A DNA stretch of 64,000 nucleotides, taken from positions 1-64,000 of the forward strand of contig NZ_NMWU01000002.1 of the NCBI RefSeq assembly GCF_002860355.1, in the 5' to 3' direction. The stretch comes from Bifidobacterium margollesii. Its GTDB lineage: Bacteria > Actinomycetota > Actinomycetes > Actinomycetales > Bifidobacteriaceae. The translations under genes were made by a program, and so were the position numbers. Shown here one piece after another: positions 1 through 7,958 of this stretch; positions within the stretch are counted from its first letter, which is position 1; every line of letters starts with the position of its first letter. The notes under the pieces were generated by a model. It saw nothing but the letters and a program-made list of their open reading frames with translations. It was not told the DNA's origin and searched no databases.

Positions 1-477
1 CTGCCTGAGGTCCAGCGCCTTCTGGGGTTTGGCGTAGATCCACTGGTAGAGGCACTCGTGGCTTATCCGCATGCGCGGGTCGTCGGGCCATTCGATTTTG
101 AGCCGTCCCTCGATCAGCTCCGGCGTCCATCCCTTGCGCAGCGCGTCCATCACCCAGGAGAGCAGCGGGTCGTACGCCATGCGCAGGGGCTTGCGCGACC
201 TGCGGGCGCGGGTCTCGGCCTTGCGCTGCGCGGTCAGGGCCGAGTAGAACGGGCGCGCGGTCCATGCGCCCGTCTTCAGGCGTTTCGGCCTGTACGGACG
301 GTAGGAGTCGTTCTCGTTGGACGCGAACCACAGGCCGCGCCTCAGCTCGCGGCTGACCGTGGACTTGTCCCGGCCGATCCTCAGGGCGATCTGGCGCACG
401 CCGAGCCCCTCTCGGTTCCTCAGTTCGTCGATCCGGACTCGTTCCTCGGCCGACAGGTGGGAATACACTTTCGTCAT
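1..477 (-). CDS. IS30-family transposase, N-terminal part (runs off left edge)
   Basis: Read on the minus strand from the ATG at 477, this gives 159 codons without a stop up to the window edge. The N-terminus (MTKVYSHLSAEERVRIDEL) is followed by a helix-turn-helix of the form RQIALRIGRDKSTVSREL and then GWTPELIEGRL and RISHECLYQWIY. This is the standard N-terminal half of IS30-type transposases, which bind the terminal repeat through the HTH. The DDE catalytic domain would lie beyond position 1. The gene points away from the glycoside hydrolase at 571. Family assignment is firm. Whether the complete element is intact cannot be seen here. Confidence 0.88.
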   Translation of the reverse strand, partial: MTKVYSHLSAEERVRIDELRNREGLGVRQIALRIGRDKSTVSRELRRGLWFASNENDSYRPYRPKRLKTGAWTARPFYSALTAQRKAETRARRSRKPLRMAYDPLLSWVMDALRKGWTPELIEGRLKIEWPDDPRMRISHECLYQWIYAKPQKALDLRQ

Positions 478-570
478 GGGCGCAGCACTTTCTCTTCGGT
501 TGTGGACTTGAACACTTCCAACCTTAGACAGGTGTTGCGCTTCTATTTAGAACCCGGGGGTGCGAAAACC
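478..570. mobile_element. Probable left end of the IS30-like element, abutting a GH3 gene
   Basis: This short gap lies between the transposase start and the GH3 start. IS30 elements carry a terminal inverted repeat a few tens of bases outside the transposase start, and 531-554 (GTGTTGCGCTTCTATTTAG and following) is the likely place. The other end of the element is outside the window, so the inverted repeat and target duplication could not be confirmed. If correct, the element sits less than 25 bp from the GH3 start codon and has replaced its native promoter. Confidence 0.45.
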
Positions 571-2796
571 ATGAGTGTGTATGTTGACGATTCCAGTGCG
601 TTCGGCCGGTCTCTGGCCGCAGTCCGCAGGGGTGCGGATTCGCTTGCCGAAGCGGAGAAACTTTACGATCAGCTCACCGACGATGAGCGTCTTGCGCTGC
701 TCGACGGCGATACCCCGTTCTGGGAGGGCATGCTGAGTTTCGTGCGAGACGGATACAACGTCAACCCGTACGTGCACGGCGAAATCGATCGGCTCGGCAT
801 CCCTGGCACGCATTTCATCGACGGTCCGCGCGGATGCGTGCGGGGCAAGTCCACCGCATTCCCCGTGTCGATGGCCCGCGGCGCCACTTGGGATGAAGCG
901 CTTGAGGAGCGTGTCGGTGTGGCGATCGGCGAGGAGATCCGCGAACAGGGTGGCAACTTCTTCGGCGGCGTGTGCATCAACCTTCCACGGCACCCCGCGT
1001 GGGGTCGTGCCCAGGAAACCTACTCCGATCAGCCGGTGATCCTCGGCCGCATGGGTGCGGCGCTGTCCCGCGGCGTGCAGCACAATGCCATGGCGTGCAT
1101 GAAGCACTTCGCCTGCAACTCCATGGAGAACGCCCGATTCAGCGTGGACGTGAAGGTGGACGAGGCCACGCTCAACGAAGTGTATCTGCCGCACTTCAAG
1201 CATGTGGCCGAGTCCGGTGTGCATGCGGTGATGAGCTCCTACAACTCCATCAACGGAGAGTGGGGCGGCGAGAACCATTACAACCTCACGCAGGTACTGC
1301 GAGACGACTGGGGATTCAGGGGCCTCGCCGTTTCCGATTTCATCTGGGGCCTGCGCGACGCCGCGAAGTCACTGAGGAACGGTCTCGACATCGAGGAGCC
1401 GTTCACTCAGCAGAGAGGCGAGGAACTCAAGGCCGCGCTGGAATCCGGTGAGGTGAGCTGGGATGACGTGAAACGCTCCGGTCTGCGTATTCTCGACAAC
1501 CAGCTGCGCTACTATGCCGAACGATGGAGCGAGGAGCCGAAGGGCACCGTGGCGAGCGATGCGCATATGGCGCTGGCTCGCGAAGTGGAGGCCCGTGCGG
1601 TGGTGATGTTGAAGAACGATGCGGTGGAAGGCTCTCCCGTTCTGCCGATCAACCCGGATGCCGCCGGTCGCATCGCGGTATTCGGCCGTCTCGCCGACAT
1701 GGCCAACACCGGCGACCACGGTTCCTCCGACGTGCACTCGCCGACCGTGGTCACGCCGCTGCAGGGCATCCGCGAGGCATTCGCCAAGGCCGACGTCGAC
1801 TATGTGCCCGGCAATGATTCGACGGACGCGACCGCATCTACGGACGCCAAGGTGACCTCCGCGGCGGAATCCGCCGACATCGCCATCGTGGTGGTGGGCT
1901 ATACGGCTGCCGACGAAGGCGAGTTCGTGGATGGGTCGATCGCCGACCGGGAGGACCTGCTGGCCCTGTACCCCGACGCCAAGAACCCCGAGCAGGAGGC
2001 CATGCGCAAGGAAGTGCTGGAACGTATGGGAGGCGGCGCGAGCATCGTCGGCACCGAAACCGCAGGAGGCGATCGTCGTGACCTGCATCTGCACGCCGAG
2101 GACGTGGCGCTGATCCATGAGGTCGCCGCGGCCAATCCCCGAACTGTGGTGATCGTGGTCAGTGCCGGTGCAGTACTGATGGAGGAGTGGCAAGCCGAAG
2201 TTCCGGCCCTGTTGCTCGGCTGGTACTCCGGCAGCGAAGGCGGACATGGCCTGGCCGACGTGCTTTCCGGCAAGACCAACCCCTCCGGTCGTTTGCCGTA
2301 TCCGATTCCGGCCAGTGCCGTCGATCTGCCGGAACTCGACATCGACGCCACCGAAATCACCTACGACCGCTACTACGGCCAGCGACTGATCCAGCACAAC
2401 AGCTCCAAGGCACTGTTCCCGCTGGGATTCGGTCTTTCCTACACCGAATGGGGGCTTCGAGACGCCGCCGTACGATCCCTCGACGCCGAAGCCGGCGTGG
2501 GACAGGTGGAAACCGTCGTATCCAATACCGGTGCGCAAGACGGCTACCACGTCGTGCAGGTGTATGGCACCGTCAGGGATGGCGACCGTGCGGGCGAGCG
2601 AGAACTTCTGGGCTTCGCAACGGCGTTCGTGCCGACAGGTACCGAACGCAGCGTGCTCGTCGATCTTGATCTGACCGCCTTCGGACGTTGGAATCCCGAA
2701 ACCCGCAAGGTCGAGTCGCCGCGAGGGGCGGTGCTGCTTGAAGTCTCGTCGTACTGGGGAGACCCAGCGGCGTCGTCCGTGGAGGTGACGCTATGA
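571..2796 (+). CDS. Glycoside hydrolase family 3 beta-glucosidase-like enzyme
   Basis: 741 residues from ATG 571. The reading frame stays open upstream to position 58, but that stretch is antisense to the transposase, so 571 is the sensible start, with a weak G-run as ribosome site. The protein has the GH3 layout: an N-terminal barrel with the KHF pair at 178-180 and the nucleophile motif VSDF (Asp256), an alpha/beta sandwich, and a C-terminal FnIII-like domain after the GFGLSYTEW motif. No signal peptide is visible, so it is probably cytoplasmic and acts on imported beta-glucosides or similar short glycosides. The next gene, a transporter, overlaps its stop codon, giving a two-gene operon. 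The exact sugar is not predictable. Confidence 0.88.
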   Translation: MSVYVDDSSAFGRSLAAVRRGADSLAEAEKLYDQLTDDERLALLDGDTPFWEGMLSFVRDGYNVNPYVHGEIDRLGIPGTHFIDGPRGCVRGKSTAFPVSMARGATWDEALEERVGVAIGEEIREQGGNFFGGVCINLPRHPAWGRAQETYSDQPVILGRMGAALSRGVQHNAMACMKHFACNSMENARFSVDVKVDEATLNEVYLPHFKHVAESGVHAVMSSYNSINGEWGGENHYNLTQVLRDDWGFRGLAVSDFIWGLRDAAKSLRNGLDIEEPFTQQRGEELKAALESGEVSWDDVKRSGLRILDNQLRYYAERWSEEPKGTVASDAHMALAREVEARAVVMLKNDAVEGSPVLPINPDAAGRIAVFGRLADMANTGDHGSSDVHSPTVVTPLQGIREAFAKADVDYVPGNDSTDATASTDAKVTSAAESADIAIVVVGYTAADEGEFVDGSIADREDLLALYPDAKNPEQEAMRKEVLERMGGGASIVGTETAGGDRRDLHLHAEDVALIHEVAAANPRTVVIVVSAGAVLMEEWQAEVPALLLGWYSGSEGGHGLADVLSGKTNPSGRLPYPIPASAVDLPELDIDATEITYDRYYGQRLIQHNSSKALFPLGFGLSYTEWGLRDAAVRSLDAEAGVGQVETVVSNTGAQDGYHVVQVYGTVRDGDRAGERELLGFATAFVPTGTERSVLVDLDLTAFGRWNPETRKVESPRGAVLLEVSSYWGDPAASSVEVTL

Positions 2797-4070
2797 GTGC
2801 TGCAACCGATGCCGATACCATGGAGACCGGATGGAGCGGCACGATAACCGATGAGCAGCAGCCGAAGCCGCCGTACAAGGTGGGTGTGGCGCTGGCTTTG
2901 GTGACCTTCCTGTGGATCGGTCCGTATCTTGGCGTGCAGGCCGTATTGCTGCCGGCCAAGGTGGCGGTGATTGCACCGGAATCCAAAACCGCCGTGGTTG
3001 CGCTGCTCTCCACCAGTGCGATGATCGTGGCCACGATCGCCAACATCATCTTCGGTGCGCTCTCCGATCTGACCCGCACTAGGTGGGGGCGGCGAACCCC
3101 GTGGATTGTCCTCGGTTCGATCGCCTGTTGCATCATGCTGTTTGTGGTGAACGCCACGACTACAGTGACGGCTCTTGTGGTGGCCTGGTGCGTCTACCAG
3201 CTGTTCCTCAACGCCATCGTGGCCCCGTCTATCGCGATCCTCTCCGACCGCACCGCGCCGAAGAACCGTGGCGTGATCACCTCGATCTACGCGCTGGGCT
3301 ATTCGATCGGCTTGTACGGCGGCCAGACGATCGGCGCGCAGTTCCTCGACAAGGTATCGACGGGAATCGCCGCCATGGCGATACTCACGCTGATCGCCGG
3401 GCCTCTGGGCGCGGTGATGATGCGCGAACAGTCGAGTCTCGGCATGCCGAAGAAGGCGTTCACGGTGTCGATGTTCATGGAACACTTCTCGTTCCCGATG
3501 CACCACGCGCGCGATTACTATCTGGCGCTATGCGGCAAGTTCCTGATCGTCTCCGCCAACTTCGCGATCTCCGGATACCAGCTGTACATCCTCACCGACT
3601 ATATGAAGCAGGATTCCAGCCAGACGGCGAAGTTCGTGTCGATCATCTCACTGTCGCTGATGGTCACCGCAATCGTGATGTCGGCCTGCGCCGGCCCGAT
3701 CTCCGATCGCATCGGCAGGCGCAAGCTGCCGGTGATCATTGCTTCGATGTGCATTGCCATTGGTGCGATCATCCCGTTCTTCTCGGCTCAGCCGTGGACG
3801 ATGATCGCCTACGGTGTGATCGCCGGCATCGGCATGGGCGCATACAACGCCGTCGATCAGGCACTGAACATCGAGGTACTGCCCGATCCGAACACCGCGG
3901 CGAAGGATCTCGGTATCCTGAACCTCGCCAACACCGGCGGTCAGGTGCTCGGTCCGGTGCTCGCCGCCACGCTGATCTCCGCGGTCGGCTATCACGCCAT
4001 CTTCCCGATGGCCGCCGCCTGCGCGCTGATCGGTGCGGTGCTCGTCTCCCTGATTCGCTCCGTGAAGTAG
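2793..4070 (+). CDS. MFS sugar/glycoside transporter
   Basis: 425 residues. The ATG overlaps the stop of the GH3 gene (ATGA), which indicates translational coupling. A hydrophilic N-terminus of about 30 residues is followed by about 12 hydrophobic segments. The loop after TM2 carries the MFS motif-A type sequence SDLTRTRWGRRTPW (residues about 91-104), a form common in glycoside permeases, and it recurs as SDRIGRRKLP near residue 304 in the second half. It presumably imports the substrate that the GH3 enzyme cleaves. Membrane location and transporter class are secure; the substrate is inferred from its neighbour only. Confidence 0.85.
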   Translation: MSAATDADTMETGWSGTITDEQQPKPPYKVGVALALVTFLWIGPYLGVQAVLLPAKVAVIAPESKTAVVALLSTSAMIVATIANIIFGALSDLTRTRWGRRTPWIVLGSIACCIMLFVVNATTTVTALVVAWCVYQLFLNAIVAPSIAILSDRTAPKNRGVITSIYALGYSIGLYGGQTIGAQFLDKVSTGIAAMAILTLIAGPLGAVMMREQSSLGMPKKAFTVSMFMEHFSFPMHHARDYYLALCGKFLIVSANFAISGYQLYILTDYMKQDSSQTAKFVSIISLSLMVTAIVMSACAGPISDRIGRRKLPVIIASMCIAIGAIIPFFSAQPWTMIAYGVIAGIGMGAYNAVDQALNIEVLPDPNTAAKDLGILNLANTGGQVLGPVLAATLISAVGYHAIFPMAAACALIGAVLVSLIRSVK

Positions 4071-4120
4071 CTTGCCGAGAGGTGTTCCGGCGCTACCGGT
4101 CGGCATAGGATCCAATGGAT

Positions 4121-4148
4121 GGGCTCTGAAGGTTCCTCTTCAGGGCCC
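4121..4148 (+). terminator. Hairpin after the GH3/MFS operon
   Basis: Ten-base arms (GGGCTCTGAA and TTCAGGGCCC, one G-U pair) with an 8-base loop, 50 bp after the MFS stop. No T-run follows, so its role as a rho-independent terminator is only moderately supported. Confidence 0.5.
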
Positions 4149-4150
4149 AT

Positions 4151-4200
4151 CACCTCATCCGGCCGACGTGGTCGGCCACCTTCCCCTCGAAGGGGAAGGC
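4151..4200. repeat. Dispersed two-hairpin REP-like element
   Basis: It starts CACCTCATCC, then has a GGCCGACGTGGTCGGCC hairpin and a CCTTCCCCTCGAAGGGGAAGG hairpin. The same architecture recurs at 10450, 30990, 55270, 59958 and 60052 in this window, in either orientation. Both hairpins vary in sequence but keep pairing. It contains no gene. Confidence 0.75.
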
Positions 4201-4339
4201 TGGGAGATTTGCATGCAAGACGGTTGAGTGGTTGGTCGCATTTCTTTGAAAGAGGAGGACGATCATCGCTGCCGTTGTCGTCGGCATCGCTCAAAGTCGT
4301 CGTGCTTACCGGCGTGGGCCCTGCCCTGCGGTAAATTCG

Positions 4340-4480
4340 AAATCCGAGACCTTGTTATATTCTTTATATTTGTTATATAGCTAAATTTTTGGACACTGAA
4401 AAATGCTGAAATTTCAAGTTTTTCATCCTATATATAAACACTGTCTCATTTTTTATATAGATTTTATATTTGTTATAATT
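4340..4480 (+). promoter_or_regulatory. AT-rich control region with 100-bp-spaced direct repeats
   Basis: A sharply AT-rich island in GC-rich surroundings, directly upstream of the AAA ATPase. The 15-mer TTTATATTTGTTATA occurs at 4363-4377 and again at 4463-4477, exactly 100 bp apart. The second copy runs into TATAAT (4474-4479), a consensus -10 box about 45 bp before the ATPase start. The repeat pair looks like a binding site that overlaps the promoter. The bound protein is unknown and could be the gene's own product. Confidence 0.5.
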
Positions 4481-4522
4481 AATGATGCTGATTGATGATG
4501 GTGGTCTGTGAGGAGGATGATC

Positions 4523-5644
4523 ATGTCGTTCCCTGCCAATCCGTTCAAACCGACCGCCGGCGTGATGCCTCCGGTGCTGATCGGGCGGGAATCGATCAGT
4601 CTCGATTTCCGAGAAGGTCTGGAGGACGGTCCTGGTGCGCCGGATCGTCTGATGCTGATCACCGGTCCTCGAGGATGCGGCAAAACGGTGATGCTGACAG
4701 AGCTTGGTCTGATCGCCAAGCAGCAGCACTGGGACGTGATCGACGAAACCGCGTCCGAAGGTCTGTGTGATCGTCTGATCGCGCGTACTGCGCCTAAACC
4801 GGGAAAAATATCCGGGGCAACCATTAAGCCAACGTTTATGGGTGCGAGCATCGGAGAGATCGATATCGCTCCGGCTCTTCGTCCGGCGTCGTTGAGGGAT
4901 GCGATTGTGGCCAGACTGCATGTCTTGGGAAAGGGAAAGGGTCTGCTGATCACTATTGACGAGACACAGGATGCCTCTTTGGAGGATATGACCGCGATCT
5001 CGACGGCGGCTCAGCATATGCTTCGAGAGAATGCCGAAGTGGCGTTTGTGTTCGCAGGATTGCCGTCGTTGGTCTCCGATCTGCTCAACGCCAAGGTGCT
5101 TACCTTCCTCCGCCGTGCATCGATCAAGGAGTTGGGAGACGTTCCGCTTGATGAAGTACGCGCGGCATTGGCGAGTACCATACGAAACGCCGGCATCACA
5201 ATCGATGATAAGGCATTGGACCTGGCCACACGGGCAACCGGTGGATACCCGTACATGATTCAGCTGGTTGGCTACAGCATGTGGAGGCATGCTCGTCGTC
5301 GTGATGGAGGAATGGATCGTACGATCCTTGAGCAGGATGTGCGCGTTGGCGTGGAACAGTCCCGCGCCAAGCTGGGGGCAGGTGTTTGCGCTCCGGTGAT
5401 CAAACGGCTGTCGGAACGATGCGTTGACTATCTGAAGGCCATGGCGCAGGACGATGGTCCGTCATCGACGGCGGATATCGCCCGTCGTATGGGTGAGACC
5501 ATGAGCTACGCCAATGGTTATAGGCAGCGGTTGCTGGACGAGCATGTAATTAAGGCGCCGGTTCGCGGAACAGTGGATTTCGCCATTCCGTTTCTGCGAG
5601 AGTATTTGCGTGCCGAATACCGCAGTGACGATGGCGAGGCCTGA
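4523..5644 (+). CDS. AAA ATPase of the Orc1/Cdc6-like or bacterial single-gene type
   Basis: 373 residues. In-frame starts exist at 4508, 4517 and 4523; AGGAGG at 4511-4516 lies six bases before ATG 4523, which decides the start. Walker A is GPRGCGKT (residues 48-55) and Walker B is LLITIDETQD (Asp146, Glu147). A sensor-like region and a C-terminal winged-helix-like stretch follow (about 300-370, containing STADIARRMGETMSYANGY). No nuclease motif was seen, unlike the two ATPases at 27896 and 61477. The gene stands alone, upstream of a convergent regulator. Function is unknown; DNA binding is plausible from the winged helix. Confidence 0.75.
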   Translation: MSFPANPFKPTAGVMPPVLIGRESISLDFREGLEDGPGAPDRLMLITGPRGCGKTVMLTELGLIAKQQHWDVIDETASEGLCDRLIARTAPKPGKISGATIKPTFMGASIGEIDIAPALRPASLRDAIVARLHVLGKGKGLLITIDETQDASLEDMTAISTAAQHMLRENAEVAFVFAGLPSLVSDLLNAKVLTFLRRASIKELGDVPLDEVRAALASTIRNAGITIDDKALDLATRATGGYPYMIQLVGYSMWRHARRRDGGMDRTILEQDVRVGVEQSRAKLGAGVCAPVIKRLSERCVDYLKAMAQDDGPSSTADIARRMGETMSYANGYRQRLLDEHVIKAPVRGTVDFAIPFLREYLRAEYRSDDGEA

Positions 5645-5688
5645 TTCGTCCCACACTTAGCCGTCCACCCCGCTCAGTCGTCCCCCGC

Positions 5689-7233
5689 TCAGTCGTCGAG
5701 CATCAGGCCGATTTTGATGGCGGTGAGCAGTACGTAGGCCTCGCGCGGGTTCATCGGATCCCAGCCGGTCACCTCCACCGACCGTTTGAGCCGGTATCGC
5801 ACGGTGTTCGGATGCACGTTGAGCTCGCGGGCGGTGACGTCGAGCGCGTTGCCGGAACGCAGGAACGTGGAGAGCGTGAGCAGCAGCGGATTGTGATCGT
5901 CGTCGCCGCGCAGCACCTTGTACACGTTCTCGTACAGTTCGCGGCGGGCGTCGTCGTCGCCGAGCAGCGCGCGTTCGGGCAGTACGTCGTCGGCGCGGAG
6001 CGGCCGCGGCACGTTCGCGAGGCATTTGGCAGCCTGTCGGCTGTGCACGGCCGCGCGGATCGTGTACGAGGCGCCGGGAAGATTCTCCTTCAACGGCCCC
6101 ACGCACACCGGCGAGGAGTCGAACAGCGGCAGCAGCGCCTGCACGAAATCATCCGGCTCCATGCTGTGGTCGTTGTGGTCGCTGTGATCGCCGCGGCGGG
6201 GATCGATGAGCAGCACGGTGAGATCGTCATGCTCGCTGACCAGACACTCGCCGCCCAGCGTGCGTACGGCCTGCCGCACATGACGATGCGCCAGACTCAG
6301 ACTGATATCCCCCGTATGCGACAGGACGCCGGCCACGGCGAAGCAGGCGAACTCGCCATGCCATCCCAGCAGATTCAGCCGAGACGCCACCTGATGGCTC
6401 GCCGTGCCGTCAAGCAGATCGGCGATGGTAAGCGCCTCAAGCCGGGCATCCCAGTCGCCGCGGGCCTGCGCACTGGAGGCGTACACATTCGCCGCGGAGA
6501 ACGCCACCTCGCGCGAATAGTACATCATCGCGTTCAACGTGGCCTGCTCCATGCCGGGCTCAGCGAACCGGGAGACATTGGCCTCCGTGGAATCCACGAT
6601 GAACCGGGTGAGTTCCACCACCTGGTTGAGTGAAATCGACTTGGTGAACTCCAACGGCGCGACGAAGAAGATCTCGTCGGTGCGCGGCCTCGGCAGTTCC
6701 GGCGTGACCGCGGAAGCGCGTTCGATCGCGTCCTTGGACTCCCGATACCAGTCGACGAAATTGGCCACGGCCGTTTCGGCCACGATGTTGAGCTGGTTCT
6801 TATCGTCCGGGGTCAGATCGTGATACCAGCGCATCTCGGTGTTCATCCGCTCCTGCGCCTCGACGATGATCTGATGAATCACCGGCGGAAGATCGGGATG
6901 CTTGGTGATGCGCGGCTTGTTCAGCCGAAACCGCTCGGCCAGCTCCTGCGCCTCCCTCGCCACATCCGGATCGGCGTCGGTAACCTGCCGGACGGTGGAT
7001 GCGATCATGTCGGAGCTGACGCTGGATCGGCTGACGTCGGATCGGCTGACGCTGGATCGGCTGACGGTCCGCCGATCGGGAGTATCGGGTTTCGGTACAT
7101 CTCCCGCGGTTTTCTCGGTACGGCTACGGATCGCATTGCGGTCGGTACGGCTGCGATCGGCACTGCTGCGACCGGCGTCGGAACGACCTGTGTTGCCGTC
7201 GTGCCCAAGCGAATGCAGTACCGAGAATTTCAT
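5689..7233 (-). CDS. PucR/CdaR-family regulator, FasR-like
   Basis: 514 residues from ATG 7233; a TTG 21 bases further upstream is also open. The C-terminus is the PucR-type helix-turn-helix (DVTARELNVHPNTVRYRLKR, about residues 455-475). The central part (TEMRWYHDLTPDDKNQLN, then FVDWYR) resembles Streptomyces FasR, the activator of the fatty acid synthase operon; that comparison is from memory. The gene lies in the same block as bioY, birA, the carboxylase genes and fas, which supports a lipid-synthesis role. The 98-bp repeat begins only 16 bp upstream, and the gene appears to have been cut off from its former operon partner by an insertion. Confidence 0.75.
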   Translation of the reverse strand: MKFSVLHSLGHDGNTGRSDAGRSSADRSRTDRNAIRSRTEKTAGDVPKPDTPDRRTVSRSSVSRSDVSRSSVSSDMIASTVRQVTDADPDVAREAQELAERFRLNKPRITKHPDLPPVIHQIIVEAQERMNTEMRWYHDLTPDDKNQLNIVAETAVANFVDWYRESKDAIERASAVTPELPRPRTDEIFFVAPLEFTKSISLNQVVELTRFIVDSTEANVSRFAEPGMEQATLNAMMYYSREVAFSAANVYASSAQARGDWDARLEALTIADLLDGTASHQVASRLNLLGWHGEFACFAVAGVLSHTGDISLSLAHRHVRQAVRTLGGECLVSEHDDLTVLLIDPRRGDHSDHNDHSMEPDDFVQALLPLFDSSPVCVGPLKENLPGASYTIRAAVHSRQAAKCLANVPRPLRADDVLPERALLGDDDARRELYENVYKVLRGDDDHNPLLLTLSTFLRSGNALDVTARELNVHPNTVRYRLKRSVEVTGWDPMNPREAYVLLTAIKIGLMLDD

Positions 7234-7248
7234 ATCCGCTAGCTTAGT

Positions 7249-7346
7249 CGGCAAATCCCCGATTGCGGCGAATCCACGGACGGCGAATCCGTGGAGGCTG
7301 AATCACCGGAGATCGAACCGCGGCGGAACCACAGGGCGAGGAACGC
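7249..7346. repeat. 98-bp direct repeat, copy 1
   Basis: Matches 8008-8105 with two mismatches and no gaps. This copy duplicates the 3' end of the membrane-protein gene. Read on the minus strand it continues ...GICRLS and then a TAG stop at 7239-7241, five bases before the regulator's ATG. That looks like the original end of the membrane-protein gene. Confidence 0.9.
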
Positions 7347-7364
7347 ACGCCACCGGGTTTGAGA

Positions 7365-7805
7365 TTATTGCGACGGTATGCTGACGGGAAAGGTTTGTGT
7401 GGGAGTGTCTTCGGTAATCGTTACGACGGCGTTCCATTGTCCTCGTACAGGTGGAGTGTCTGGACCAATTGATCCATTGCAGTCCACGGAGAGTGTTGCC
7501 TTGCCTGCCGGCAGATCATGGTACGTCACGATGCCATCGTCGCCCGTGTAAGGCAAGGTGAGTGTTTGGGCAGAACGAGATTTCGTCGGCAGTATGGAAA
7601 CGCTGCAATAGGGGATCGGCTCGCCGTTGCGGTCGGCTACCACTACCTTCACCGTGGCCGTGTGCTCTTGTGTCCATGGCCACGCTAACGTAGCTCTTTC
7701 GCTATTCAACAAGTAAATGCCGTAAAGAACAATGAACAAAACTCCGCATAGGACAATAAACGCAATGCGGAGCCGGACACTGCGTTTAGATTGCCGAAGA
7801 TTCAT
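7365..7805 (-). CDS. Small single-pass membrane protein with Ig-like extracellular domain
   Basis: 146 residues. One transmembrane segment lies at about residues 10-30 (IAFIVLCGVLFIVLYGIYLL) after a basic N-terminus, so the remainder faces outward. Residues 48-140 (VKVVVADRNGEPIPYCSVSI and then GDDGIVTYHDLPAGKATL) look like a carboxypeptidase-regulatory or Ig-like beta sandwich, as in surface proteins. No clear Shine-Dalgarno is visible. Its base composition is more AT-rich than its neighbours. It is the only gene in the 661 bp between the two 98-bp repeats, so it probably arrived with that segment. Function unknown. Confidence 0.65.
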   Translation of the reverse strand: MNLRQSKRSVRLRIAFIVLCGVLFIVLYGIYLLNSERATLAWPWTQEHTATVKVVVADRNGEPIPYCSVSILPTKSRSAQTLTLPYTGDDGIVTYHDLPAGKATLSVDCNGSIGPDTPPVRGQWNAVVTITEDTPTQTFPVSIPSQ

Positions 7806-7958
7806 TATTTATCATTATCGGCGGCCATACAACCGCGGACTTTGCGATTCTGAAGGTTTGGGAAAGGTTCATCGTACGTTTGTGAAGGATTCAAATGTTT
7901 TTCGGAAACTTCGGAATTTCAAGAGGGAACACTGGGATCAGTGCCGTCATATTGGTGA

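Noticed and set aside
58-570. N-terminal extension of the GH3 enzyme
   Set aside because: It is antisense to the transposase and lacks GH3 similarity; the protein is complete from ATG 571.
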